IMG/VR virus record: IMGVR_UViG_3300031524_000008
Span: 1-64,000 of that record
DNA length: 64,000 nucleotides
Direction: 5' to 3' (one strand)
Source of the DNA: a virus
The notes beneath the pieces are model-generated. The model was not told the origin of the DNA. It saw only the letters and a program-made list of their open reading frames with translations, and ran no database searches. This document shows positions 8,410 to 16,943 of this stretch, piece by piece; the first letter of the stretch is position 1, and the number at the start of each line of letters is the position of its first letter. Made by a program: the position numbers and the translations under genes.

Positions 8410-9222
8410 TTAAAAATCCGTGGTTTTTGCAATGCGCATGCCCTTGGCGACAAGCTCTTTAACGAACGAGTCGGCCATATCAGCAAACATAGTGCTCCCC
8501 GGAAGGTCGCCTACGGGACTCGAAGCGTCCTCAAGAAGAACGAACTTCTTAACGTGCTCGTCACCAAACTCTGCGGCGATGTCGCGAACAGAATTAGCAA
8601 CGCAGTGACTCAACGCCTCACCAGCAATCCAAATTTCATCAGCGGTTTGAAGACGATTAATAAAGCTCGTGTTCAAATCGGTGCTGGGGTCTTCGGGGTC
8701 GATGACATCAGCCTTGACGACCGAATAGTGCTCTGTAAAAGGATTACTGCCTTTAGTAACATAATCCACCATCGCGAACTGGTCCTGCCACTCACGAAGC
8801 GCGGGCTGGAGAATTGGGTGGATACGATGACCGTCCGTACCAATAAGGCAATGCGGGGGCCAAATAACGAGAACATAACGCTGCCCTGCCGCGAGAGCGT
8901 TAACGTATGCGACTTGGCGAGTCTGCCAAGCGGGATTGAATGCACGCCACTTAGGAGCGGTGCCCGTAACGTCCGCTACGGTAATCATGGTGAAAGGGTC
9001 AGGGTGCTTACCTGCTGCGTCCACCCAACAAATAGGGTGCGCGATGTGGACAGGTTGGTGAGAATCGAGAGTGACGCGAATATCGTCAATACGGTCCTTG
9101 TTACGGCTGATTAGCTTCGCAAGACGTTCGAGGTCTTTCTCGGCTCCTCCTACGTAGAGAGCACCTTTAGGGTCGCAGAAGTCGAACTGCGGGTCAATAA
9201 TGAGCAACTGAATATTTTTCAT
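8410..9222 (-). CDS. pncA: nicotinamidase/isochorismatase-fold amidase, 270 aa
   Basis: Expected to turn nicotinamide into nicotinate. Visible: catalytic Asp in IDPQFDF (residue 10), metal residues in DSHQPVHIAH (53-62), a candidate catalytic Lys in YVTKGSNPF and nucleophile Cys in EALSHCVAN. Longer than many PncA, close to those with an inserted lid. It sits with the adenylyltransferase and PARP-like genes, and feeds the pncB product step. Confidence 0.85.
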   Translation of the reverse strand: MKNIQLLIIDPQFDFCDPKGALYVGGAEKDLERLAKLISRNKDRIDDIRVTLDSHQPVHIAHPICWVDAAGKHPDPFTMITVADVTGTAPKWRAFNPAWQTRQVAYVNALAAGQRYVLVIWPPHCLIGTDGHRIHPILQPALREWQDQFAMVDYVTKGSNPFTEHYSVVKADVIDPEDPSTDLNTSFINRLQTADEIWIAGEALSHCVANSVRDIAAEFGDEHVKKFVLLEDASSPVGDLPGSTMFADMADSFVKELVAKGMRIAKTTDF

Positions 9223-9289
9223 ATACGCTTATTTTTAGTGGTTTTTTGAACTTTGTCCAGACAAAAATCGTTTTGCGGTGTAAAATTGT

Positions 9290-10110
9290 TTATGCAACGC
9301 AAATACTATCAATGGACGGACGACGAACTAAGTTTACTAACGCGGCTGTATCCGACAGCCGATAAACGGTTTCTAATTGCAAACCTACGAAATCGCAAAT
9401 GGTCCGCAATACAGAAAAAGGCACAAAAGCTTGAACTCGCTCGTGAGATTGAGAAGTATAATGATATGTCTGAACTTTTGAAAGAAACTGTAGAGGCATA
9501 TTATTGGTTGGGATTTTTGATGGCAGACGGAAGTTTTACGAAGAACAGGATTTCTTTAGCTATATCAGGCGATGATTTAGACCATCTTAAACGCTTTAGA
9601 GAATTTGTCAAGTCCACAAATACGCTTTCCAAAGTCGGCAACAATTACTACCGCCTCAAATGTACTGACGGCTCAATCGTTAGAGCGCTTCGAGAAAAAT
9701 TTAATATACATAATAATAAAACGCACAACCCCTGTACGCTTTCAGGAATATCAAATCCAGATTTAATGTTTGCTCTATTCATTGGGTTCTTCGACGGGGA
9801 TGGAAGTCTTTATAAGAATAAAAAATGGAATAGTTTTTCTTTATATATAGTAGGCCATCCTGCGTGGCTCGAAAACTTTCAAAGCTTCGGAGAGTTTCTA
9901 CAACAATACCTATCAAAATCTCTTAAATGTCGTCACTGCTGGATAGCTAATAAAACCACATCTGTTCCTCAGAACCCCGAAAAGAAAACTTATAGGCTAG
10001 CCCATTTTTCGATTACAAATCGCCAGTTCATCGAGGCAATCAAGCGGCGTGCTGACGAATTGGGACTTCCTTATCTCCAGAGAAAATTAGGGGTTCTACA
10101 AGAGCGCTAA
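9290..10110 (+). CDS. LAGLIDADG homing endonuclease, 273 aa
   Basis: Two LAGLIDADG helices, WLGFLMADGSF near 75 and FIGFFDGDGSL near 160, so a monomeric two-domain enzyme. N-terminal SANT/Myb-like Trp-rich helix. It is the only rightward gene in a long leftward block, as expected of a mobile free-standing nuclease. Start taken at the ATG behind GTGTAAAAT; the in-frame ATG upstream would span that promoter. Confidence 0.85.
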
Positions 10111-10120
10111 AAAAGATTCC

Positions 10121-11032
10121 TTAAAGCATAAATTCTGTCCCGAATCTCCGTAACAACGGTAAATGTTCAGGAGCTATATCTTCAATAGTTAGTTCATGTG
10201 GCTTAAACCATTTAGCTTCCGCTATATCGTCTTGAGCTATCACGGTGCCGCTTTTGTATTTAGCGTGAAAGAATAGAGTCTTGATTTTATCTGTATCATC
10301 CCTATATCTCCAATCATCAATAAGAAAACTTCCTAGATATTTCGGTTCATAAATTTCTATTCCTAGTTCTTCTTTAACCTCACGGATTGCATCTTCTTCG
10401 AAACAGATAGATTCTGGTTCTGAAAACCCTCCACAGAATCTCCATACCTTTGAATCCGGTTTGCGGACCATCAGCATATCGAAATTATCGTTCGTAATTG
10501 CAGTATCAACAGTCGCCCATGTCTTAGGGTATTGGTCATAAGCACCAGAGATACGTCCAGCACGGAAGTCATCGCTAAAATTCTTTCGATTCAGAACGCG
10601 CTCACGCATTTCGGTGCCTGTTTCAGTAATGCGTGACTCCAAAGCCTCCGCATGAAATGCCCCTTTATAAGACTTTACAAAAGAATCCCGCGAGCCATAT
10701 AGGATTGTGTTATTCTGATACGCATCAGGAATAGCTTCTTGAATAGCTTTGTCCAGATTGCGGTTCCAAGTTTCATCGTTGCCAACGTCCATCAGCGGCA
10801 CAACCCTCAAATCTGCATGAGGATATTCCTCCTGAATCATTTGTCGCCGCATTTCAAATGTCAATGCATTCTTACGAGCGAGACGCTTAGGAGAACATCC
10901 AAGCACGACGAGTACCATCTGATGTTTATCGAATACCCTATTGAACAAATCTAAGTGCCCCGCTGTCATGCGATGTACCTGAAATCTTCCGACTATAACT
11001 CCGTATGTATTTAGGTTTGTCATTGAGTGCAT
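10121..11032 (-). CDS. bifunctional NMN adenylyltransferase/Nudix hydrolase, 303 aa
   Basis: N-terminal half is a nucleotidyltransferase with GRFQVHRMTAGH (residues 12-23, containing the GH pair that binds ATP) and a basic SPKRLARKN. C-terminal half has a Nudix box ending in REVKEELGI. The family (NadM-Nudix, NadR relatives) makes NAD from NMN or NaAD from NaMN; the Nudix part cleaves ADP-ribose in characterised members. Completes the salvage route with pncA and pncB, except NAD synthetase, which is not in the window. Confidence 0.85.
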   Translation of the reverse strand: MHSMTNLNTYGVIVGRFQVHRMTAGHLDLFNRVFDKHQMVLVVLGCSPKRLARKNALTFEMRRQMIQEEYPHADLRVVPLMDVGNDETWNRNLDKAIQEAIPDAYQNNTILYGSRDSFVKSYKGAFHAEALESRITETGTEMRERVLNRKNFSDDFRAGRISGAYDQYPKTWATVDTAITNDNFDMLMVRKPDSKVWRFCGGFSEPESICFEEDAIREVKEELGIEIYEPKYLGSFLIDDWRYRDDTDKIKTLFFHAKYKSGTVIAQDDIAEAKWFKPHELTIEDIAPEHLPLLRRFGTEFML

Positions 11033-11832
11033 ATTAATTCGACCGAATCTACTAAAAATCCCTCTGGTAAAAATTCAGGATTCAACTTTAAGAACGCTAC
11101 ACGATAAATTTCCTTAATGCCTTGAACGCCACCGTTCTCTATAATATACCTTGCGCCCCATTCAGCTTTTGCCGCCTTAACGGATTTCTTTTGCGCTGCA
11201 CGCAATTCCATAATTAATTCCTTGAGTCTCTTAAAGGAATCTGGAGGCGTTGATAAAGATTGAAGAAAAGCTCCGTATAATCCCAACTCTTCTGATGTCA
11301 ACGACTCTATAACTGCTTGAGTAATAAGGTTTTGAGCGTTTAAAACATTAGCTAATTTAAAAAGTAGTTTATTTTTATCGTGGTGCCTGACTTGGGCCTC
11401 ACGTACTGCTGCTTGAAGACCTTTCTCATAAAATGGGCGGCAGGTTTTCTCGGCTTCTAAGTGATGCTTCTCGCACAATAGGACACACCATTGGCGTGTA
11501 TGGTCTTTATCTTCCTTCGGGAAGAATCGCTTAACCGCAACAGGTATTACGTGATGAACGGTAAGATTCTCCTTCGTCGCACACATTACACATTGCGTAG
11601 GAAGAACTGTTTGAAGAAACTTATTCGAGGAATTTTTCTTCGGCTCGAATGTCAATTGGATACGCTCATTGTAAACTCCATCGGGACCAAGCGAATTAGC
11701 CAAACCCCTATCCAAATACCATTTCGCCCTTCTGGACGAAATGGTAGTTAGAGGATTTAGATTCGGGTCGAGGAGAAGTATGTTTGCATAGTATTCTCCA
11801 ACGAAGGACTGCAATGAAGTTTTTGCGGCCAT
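11020..11832 (-). CDS. HNH endonuclease-like protein, 270 aa
   Basis: An HNH/zinc module at about residues 80-135: CVMC, VHHVIP and CVLLCEKHH. Helical C-terminal region. Probably a homing or free-standing nuclease; overlaps the adenylyltransferase start by 13 bp. Confidence 0.75.
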   Translation of the reverse strand: MAAKTSLQSFVGEYYANILLLDPNLNPLTTISSRRAKWYLDRGLANSLGPDGVYNERIQLTFEPKKNSSNKFLQTVLPTQCVMCATKENLTVHHVIPVAVKRFFPKEDKDHTRQWCVLLCEKHHLEAEKTCRPFYEKGLQAAVREAQVRHHDKNKLLFKLANVLNAQNLITQAVIESLTSEELGLYGAFLQSLSTPPDSFKRLKELIMELRAAQKKSVKAAKAEWGARYIIENGGVQGIKEIYRVAFLKLNPEFLPEGFLVDSVELICTQ

Positions 11833-12458
11833 TACCGACTTACGGTGGACCGAGAAAAGACATCGCTATTAACAGCGACCTTATATAATGCGGTAGGAAG
11901 GATGTCAGCAATTTCCTTACAGGTGATGCTGTATCCCTTGAGACGGCTCTGAATCTGCTTTAGAGTCGGACAGATACCGTCAGCAAGCTTATTGTTAACG
12001 TAGCTTATTACCTTGCTGGCAATTTCGGTGCAAAACGGAGGAGCGCTGACCTGTGCGGTATAGGTTGTAGGAACAGGAGTCGCAACGGGAGTCGCAACGG
12101 GAGTCGCAACGGGAGTCGCAACGGGAGTCGCAACGGGAGTCGCAACGGGAGTCGCGGAGTAGGAAGAATCAGCGGTTTTCGGGCGATACAGAGCGTAGCC
12201 ACGAGAATTGTCACGCTCGTAATTCGGAACGCTGCCGAAAGAAGCTCGCACGTATCCCCGGACAGTATTGTGGTCGATACGATAAGTATTCGGAATACCA
12301 TCAACATCCACTCTGGAAAGGTCAATAATTCCCAATTCCCCTGAATTTACGAGGGTACGAAGTTCCCGCGTAACATCATGTGCGGAAAATTCTTTTTGTG
12401 CGGTGGTGAAAGCCTGTACGGTGACGGCTACGGCGGCTGCTAATGGTAGTTGTTTCAT
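11832..12458 (-). CDS. two-domain protein with (VATP)n linker, 208 aa
   Basis: N- and C-terminal halves each look like small helical, winged-helix-like domains and are joined by about seven VATP repeats (residues 101-128). The DNA there is a 12-bp tandem repeat. May be a flexible DNA-binding adaptor; function unknown. Promoter TTGACT/TAAACT upstream. Confidence 0.6.
   Translation of the reverse strand: MKQLPLAAAVAVTVQAFTTAQKEFSAHDVTRELRTLVNSGELGIIDLSRVDVDGIPNTYRIDHNTVRGYVRASFGSVPNYERDNSRGYALYRPKTADSSYSATPVATPVATPVATPVATPVATPVATPVPTTYTAQVSAPPFCTEIASKVISYVNNKLADGICPTLKQIQSRLKGYSITCKEIADILPTALYKVAVNSDVFSRSTVSR
12073..12153 (-). repeat. 12-bp tandem repeat coding VATP
   Basis: About seven near-identical copies of a 12-bp unit (gggagtcgcaac on the plus strand). 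In-frame, so copy number can change without breaking the gene. Confidence 0.9.
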
Positions 12459-12468
12459 ATGTAGTTTC

Positions 12469-12496
12469 AGTTTAAGTTTATTTTTCGGAGAGTCAA
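12469..12496 (-). promoter_or_regulatory. sigma70-like promoter
   Basis: TTGACT at 12496-12491, 16 bp spacer, TAAACT at 12474-12469, 10 bp to the ATG at 12458. Confidence 0.6.
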
Positions 12497-12502
12497 GAGT
12501 TT

Positions 12503-13765
12503 TTATTCAAACTCCACAAGATATTTAAGGTCGAAGCGGTCGTTGTTATAAACAATAATCTCATCATTACGAACCCCCGACTTACCAGACTTCGCCCATG
12601 TCGAATCGAAGCCACTCTTCGGAAGGTGCTCATAAGAACCTGCTGGCACGTAATATTTACCAAGCGAAACAGGGCATAAGAACATAAAACAATTCTTTTC
12701 AGTTTTGCCGTCCCAATAGCCATAACTATAGTTAAGGCTCTTGGTGCTATCAATCGCAAAGTAAACGCCATTTCCAAACATTTTACCAGCAATTCGCGCT
12801 GTGCTAGGAGGAGAAACTTTCAAACCTGACTTGAGAATACTCAAAAGGTTCGCTTGTTTAGTTCCGTGCCATAGCTCCATTTCAGTACCAACCTTGCGAC
12901 CGATTTCGTAGGCTTTCTGTTGGCTTTCAATCTGCACCAAATAGATTTCCTTTACGCGCAAATGACTGCAAACGTGTTGGTCTTTACGAGTGTCACGATA
13001 CTTCTTCTCAATACGCGCCCGCTCACGAGGGTCTTCCAGCAAGCCAAGCTTGACCGAGAAAACTTTTTCGGCCACGCTCTTAGGAGCGGCAGCATTGGCG
13101 GCTGGAGTTTGCATTGCTTGATACGACGCTTCCAAAGAGTCTAAAATATCATTTTGCTTCTGAATAGATTGAATATCAGGAATGAACGTACGAACTTCCA
13201 AACGTTTCATACCAATATTCTGAGGAACGATACTAAGAAATTTACTTACCTTCGTAATGCAGTCAGCGCCATAGTCGTGCTTCTGGACATAGCCAGTAAG
13301 GTCAGCGAGAATATCACGAGCCTCAGTGATACCATCCAAAGTAACAACACCTAACGGAGTCGTAAACAAACCAGACGAACTATTGAAAGAAATCTGCGTA
13401 GCTTTAGTAATTTGATGGACGTTCGCTTCGACCAGACGCTTAATAAGCTTCGTCAAAAGCGGGGACGAGGTTTGGATTTGTTCCAAGGCTAGTTGGTGCA
13501 AATCTTGCTTGCCGGGAGTGACGACTTGTACTCCGCTCGTTGCAACGGTACGAAGGTCTGTGTAGCCCTTTTTACGCTTTGAAGCCACGAGCTTGTCGAA
13601 GTCATGTTTGCCACTTCCCCTACAAGTGTTGGAAACGGTTGTGACGCCGACCCTGCCATTCTCGCTCGTAATGGAACCATCATCATGCAAGAACCCCGTC
13701 CAATGTTTATTGTGATTGGAGCTAATATCTGCCATGATTAGGCGCACTGTTTCAATGATAGGCAT
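12503..13765 (-). CDS. WGR-PARP-like ADP-ribosyltransferase, 420 aa
   Basis: Resembles the C-terminal half of PARP1. A WGR-like domain (about 15-75, with NGRVG), a helical regulatory region (about 100-230) and a catalytic domain with the H-Y-E triad: WHGT near 299, FGNGVYFA near 333 and NDEIIVY near 402. Would use NAD to ADP-ribosylate targets and release nicotinamide. Start set at the ATG 7 bp after a TAAAAC box; an in-frame upstream ATG would overlap that promoter. Neighbouring NAD salvage genes and a macrodomain fit the chemistry. Confidence 0.85.
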   Translation of the reverse strand: MPIIETVRLIMADISSNHNKHWTGFLHDDGSITSENGRVGVTTVSNTCRGSGKHDFDKLVASKRKKGYTDLRTVATSGVQVVTPGKQDLHQLALEQIQTSSPLLTKLIKRLVEANVHQITKATQISFNSSSGLFTTPLGVVTLDGITEARDILADLTGYVQKHDYGADCITKVSKFLSIVPQNIGMKRLEVRTFIPDIQSIQKQNDILDSLEASYQAMQTPAANAAAPKSVAEKVFSVKLGLLEDPRERARIEKKYRDTRKDQHVCSHLRVKEIYLVQIESQQKAYEIGRKVGTEMELWHGTKQANLLSILKSGLKVSPPSTARIAGKMFGNGVYFAIDSTKSLNYSYGYWDGKTEKNCFMFLCPVSLGKYYVPAGSYEHLPKSGFDSTWAKSGKSGVRNDEIIVYNNDRFDLKYLVEFE

Positions 13766-13772
13766 GAGAGTA

Positions 13773-13800
13773 GTTTTAGCAGAATTTTGAGTTGTGTCAA
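13773..13800 (-). promoter_or_regulatory. sigma70-like promoter of the PARP-like gene
   Basis: TTGACA at 13800-13795, 16 bp, TAAAAC at 13778-13773, 7 bp to ATG. Decides the start of the PARP-like gene. Confidence 0.7.
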
Positions 13801-13806
13801 CAAATA

Positions 13807-13980
13807 TTATGCCGGATATGAAATCGCGTGCATCGCCTTCCACTGAGTAATCATAGCGAATGCGAACTCTTCCAACGATACGCTGCCATCAAGTATGTGA
13901 CTGCGGAGTTGAGGATTACGCCTCATATTGCCATCAATGATTTGTTTAATATCTTGTTCGAGCGATTGTGTTTTATTCAT
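13807..13980 (-). CDS. hypothetical protein, 57 aa
   Basis: Small helical protein starting MNKTQSLEQDI, ending just before the PARP promoter. No family recognised. Confidence 0.5.
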   Translation of the reverse strand: MNKTQSLEQDIKQIIDGNMRRNPQLRSHILDGSVSLEEFAFAMITQWKAMHAISYPA

Positions 13981-13984
13981 ATTT

Positions 13985-14410
13985 TTAGAAGTTGTGTTCG
14001 CAATTAGGATTCAAACACGTATATCCTTTTTCCTCCGTCCATGAAATACGATGTAAACACTTAGCGCACACAATGTCAGGATGATACATCAACTCAGTCT
14101 TCATTTTACCATGCCATAGCGAACGATATTCTTCGGCAGCGATTCTCAAGCGCTCTACTTCTGCTTGTACACTTTCCCAAGCTTGGCGACTTACAGAGTT
14201 TTTTGCTATAACGCGCTCTTGTTCTAATTCTTCCAGTAGTTTAAAATATTCGTCGCGGTAGAAGTTCTTATTGCTGAGTAACGTGATTATTTCACCAGTA
14301 AGACGCGTACCGTCATCCTTTACTTCTCCCTCTAGTAACCCCTTATAAAGGGCTTGGCTGAGTTGGCGTATACGTGCCAATTCTTTTTCAGGATTAATTT
14401 CCATTTTCAA
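13985..14410 (-). CDS. coiled-coil protein with C-terminal zinc ribbon, 141 aa
   Basis: Long helix/coiled coil (about 10-95) then CAKC and CLNPNC, a four-cysteine zinc ribbon. Function unknown. Confidence 0.6.
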   Translation of the reverse strand: MKMEINPEKELARIRQLSQALYKGLLEGEVKDDGTRLTGEIITLLSNKNFYRDEYFKLLEELEQERVIAKNSVSRQAWESVQAEVERLRIAAEEYRSLWHGKMKTELMYHPDIVCAKCLHRISWTEEKGYTCLNPNCEHNF

Positions 14411-14756
14411 TTTTCTTTAACACTTGACACGATTCAACTTCATAACCTTTAAAGAAGTCTTCGTCCAAACGAACACCATTACTCTCAATCTTTTTATAAA
14501 TTGCTGTAGGAATCATAATTTCAGAAGGTATTCCTGCTGGTCGTGAATATTCGTGAGGGACACCTTTACCACGATTACGTTTTAATACAACGGTCCAATA
14601 GTGCTTGATGTAAGCTTGGCAATCTTCTAAAGATTTATGCAGCGTTGCACCATCAGGGCGCATACCCCACCCTTCTTCTGACTCTTCCCAATACTGTATG
14701 ATTGCTTTTTGCATGTTACTTTTCATTAAAGTGCTTCTTTGCGTATAAACGGTCAC
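14394..14756 (-). CDS. hypothetical protein, 120 aa
   Basis: GTG start overlapping the TGA of the gene upstream (GTGA). No domain recognised; overlaps the next gene by 17 bp. Confidence 0.55.
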   Translation of the reverse strand: MTVYTQRSTLMKSNMQKAIIQYWEESEEGWGMRPDGATLHKSLEDCQAYIKHYWTVVLKRNRGKGVPHEYSRPAGIPSEIMIPTAIYKKIESNGVRLDEDFFKGYEVESCQVLKKIENGN

Positions 14757-15151
14757 GGTATGAAGAAGATTTTTTTAACTCCGTACCAATATTCAGCGGC
14801 ATCCATACGAATCGCATTTGGCGCAGCGCCTTTGTGACAAATAATTGCGGCTAAATGGTCAACAGAAAGATTACGAAAAGGAACCCATTTTAACGGCTTA
14901 TTACCACTTTTACCGTACGTTCCCCACAAAAGCTTTTCGCGAATTTCTTTTAGTGTATTTGAGGATGTTAAGGAATAATCAACGATTTTATTATACGGCA
15001 AAAGAAATGAAGCGCGTAAATAATCAGTTCCCCCGTCGATAAAATGTTCCTCGCTTCCTACAGTGAATGCAACAAAATCGTGACGATTTGCAGAAACGTA
15101 ATAGGTGCGTTGCGATGGTACGTAAACGGCATTTTGAATGATGTCTGACAT
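14753..15151 (-). CDS. hypothetical protein, 132 aa
   Basis: Start at MSDIIQN, 7 bp after a TACACT -10 box, rather than a longer in-frame start that would include the promoter. Mixed alpha/beta protein, no family recognised. Confidence 0.6.
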   Translation of the reverse strand: MSDIIQNAVYVPSQRTYYVSANRHDFVAFTVGSEEHFIDGGTDYLRASFLLPYNKIVDYSLTSSNTLKEIREKLLWGTYGKSGNKPLKWVPFRNLSVDHLAAIICHKGAAPNAIRMDAAEYWYGVKKIFFIP

Positions 15152-15158
15152 GATTATG

Positions 15159-15186
15159 AGTGTATATACTTTTATAAATCTGTCAA
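15159..15186 (-). promoter_or_regulatory. sigma70-like promoter
   Basis: TTGACA at 15186-15181, 16 bp, TACACT at 15164-15159, 7 bp to ATG at 15151. Confidence 0.75.
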
Positions 15187-15187
15187 C

Positions 15188-15222
15188 AAAAAAAGGCGTC
15201 CCCAAAGAGGACACCTTTTTCT
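15188..15222 (-). terminator. Rho-independent terminator
   Basis: Stem GGTGTCC/GGACGCC with a 7-nt loop, followed by a run of T on the minus strand, just past the stop of the HNH gene. The plus strand also shows an A/T-flanked stem, so it may work both ways. Confidence 0.8.
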
Positions 15223-15227
15223 GCGTG

Positions 15228-15887
15228 CTAGCCGATAAACCAACGCCAATCTTGCTGACGAATCTCGGTAATGAGCGCGGAGATTGGAACGGGCATCGGA
15301 GCCTTGGGTTGACGAATTAACTTCAATCCAACTTCCTCATTGAGGCGGTTGCCTTTATCGTGGTTGATTCCTGCTTCGCACGTAACCATGTTCGTCCAAA
15401 CGTCAGGCGAACCAGCGCGACCTTCGCGCTTCCATACGTCTCTAGGAATAATATGGTCAACGGTAGCGGTATCGCGTGTTAACTTCTTTCCTGAGTATTG
15501 ACACACAAGACCGTCTCGCTCGTGAATTGCTGAATTTGAAAGACGCTTCTGCTTCTTAGGCATACGCGTACAGTTTACAGCGACTACAACAGTAGGAGCG
15601 CGAATCACCTTTCCGTGGGCACACTTGATAACATTATCAAAGGGACGAATAGGAAGTTCCATCCACTCCTTTAGAGAAACCGCACGCATATTCTGCGGGC
15701 GCTCAAAAGTGTAAACATCATCTTCTAGCTGAGGATATTCGATGTCAACAGCTTGTGCGGCCATATCAGCGCCGTTTTCGGTGCTATGCATAGCGCAGAT
15801 AGCCTGCTTAACAGACTTGTATCCAATCACTTGCCACGCTTTGTTCAAGCAGAGGACGATAGGTTTATCGAGAACGGATTCTTGCAT
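15228..15887 (-). CDS. HNH endonuclease, 219 aa
   Basis: HNH core at about residues 125-180: CQYSGKKL, VDHIIPRDVW and a C-terminal Asn/His helix with NHDKGNR. Resembles phage HNH proteins that decorate replication or packaging loci. It has its own promoter and a strong terminator, an independent unit. Confidence 0.8.
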   Translation of the reverse strand: MQESVLDKPIVLCLNKAWQVIGYKSVKQAICAMHSTENGADMAAQAVDIEYPQLEDDVYTFERPQNMRAVSLKEWMELPIRPFDNVIKCAHGKVIRAPTVVVAVNCTRMPKKQKRLSNSAIHERDGLVCQYSGKKLTRDTATVDHIIPRDVWKREGRAGSPDVWTNMVTCEAGINHDKGNRLNEEVGLKLIRQPKAPMPVPISALITEIRQQDWRWFIG

Positions 15888-15909
15888 ATTTTTGTGTTTC
15901 TATGTGTCC

Positions 15910-15937
15910 ATATTAGCGGCCTTTCTTTCTGTGTCAA
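15910..15937 (-). promoter_or_regulatory. sigma70-like promoter of HNH gene
   Basis: TTGACA at 15937-15932, 16 bp, TAATAT at 15915-15910. Here the -10 to ATG distance is 22 bp, an exception to the leaderless pattern. Confidence 0.75.
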
Positions 15938-15944
15938 TGGTTTT

Positions 15945-16337
15945 TTATCTAAATCTCCATGCCGCATAACAATACGGACGCCAGAATTCATTTTCAACCA
16001 TATCAAAACGTCCTGAAAAACGCTCTACCCATTTATCGGATTCGTTTAGAATCTGAATCAATCCGTATTTTTTACAAAAATCCCTTACCTGTTTTTCAAC
16101 GCGATACTCTCGAAGGATGCTTAACGAAAAATAGGGTTTTCGAGTTTCAATCATTACGTGAAAACATTCGTGCAGCAAAGAATGAAGCATCGCCGCTTTT
16201 TTATTTCTTTTAATAAGGATAGGCAAGATATTATCACCTACCATTCCTCCCCATTGAGAAGCGCTAATGTCCCTTTTTATGTAAATAGGACATTGATTTT
16301 TCCACCCTATTAGGCTTAAAAGTTCTTTAGCGTTCAT
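15945..16337 (-). CDS. HExxH zinc-peptidase-like protein, 130 aa
   Basis: HECFH near residue 56 in a helix is a zincin motif, as in ImmA/IrrE-like or SprT-like peptidases. Substrate unknown; no adjoining repressor. Confidence 0.55.
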   Translation of the reverse strand: MNAKELLSLIGWKNQCPIYIKRDISASQWGGMVGDNILPILIKRNKKAAMLHSLLHECFHVMIETRKPYFSLSILREYRVEKQVRDFCKKYGLIQILNESDKWVERFSGRFDMVENEFWRPYCYAAWRFR

Positions 16338-16374
16338 TATTTATCTTCACTTATACAAGCATACTAATGGGTTT

Positions 16375-16941
16375 TTATTTTTGTCTGAACTTGGGCGCGA
16401 ATGTCGGCAGATGTTCACCTACCAAAATTGCATCCGCTTTAGGGAATACGTCGATTTTGTTTTTTATGTTGCTTGCTTGGCAGGTCCATAAGCCTAAAGC
16501 CTTCATAATGTCAAATCGAAACTCGTAATTTCCGAAATCCATCATCATACCATTCCATAGTTGCCTACGGTTACAAACACATTTTAACGAATCGTCAAGA
16601 CCTATAAACTCTTCGAAACAGTCCTCTTCGTTCAACTCTATTAAACATTTGGAAGCGTATTCCTTCGGAGGTATTCTATTAACAACTAAACAATAATCTG
16701 CGCCCGCATCAAAGCTAGATTTTAATTTTGTATCCGTAAGATGATAGCCCTTCGCAAGGATTGGCTTCGTAGTAAGTTTACGAGCTTGCTTTAAAAGATG
16801 CGTACTTCCACCCCACCGACTATCGACATGAATAGAAATCCAGTCGCCATATTCATTAGCGATTTCAAATAGTTCGTCCCAAGACTTCTTAGACTCGAAA
16901 CCGTAGGGAGATAGAGTTTTTACTTCTGCAATAAATATCAT
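16375..16941 (-). CDS. trpC: indole-3-glycerol-phosphate synthase-like, 188 aa
   Basis: TIM-barrel pieces match TrpC: AEVKTLSPYG (4-13), HVDSRWGGS (38-46), KPILAKGYHL (59-68), CNRRQL and ILVGEHL near the end. Shorter than bacterial TrpC (about 250), so either a compact version or a related barrel. Followed directly by a TyrA-like gene. Confidence 0.65.
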   Translation of the reverse strand: MIFIAEVKTLSPYGFESKKSWDELFEIANEYGDWISIHVDSRWGGSTHLLKQARKLTTKPILAKGYHLTDTKLKSSFDAGADYCLVVNRIPPKEYASKCLIELNEEDCFEEFIGLDDSLKCVCNRRQLWNGMMMDFGNYEFRFDIMKALGLWTCQASNIKNKIDVFPKADAILVGEHLPTFAPKFRQK

Positions 16942-16943
16942 AC

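Noticed and set aside
8554-9114. 186-codon plus-strand frame
   Set aside because: Lies entirely antisense to the well-supported nicotinamidase gene and has no promoter or family signal.
12061-12160. Possible CRISPR array (12-bp direct repeats)
   Set aside because: Units are contiguous without spacers and in-frame in a protein; a coding repeat.
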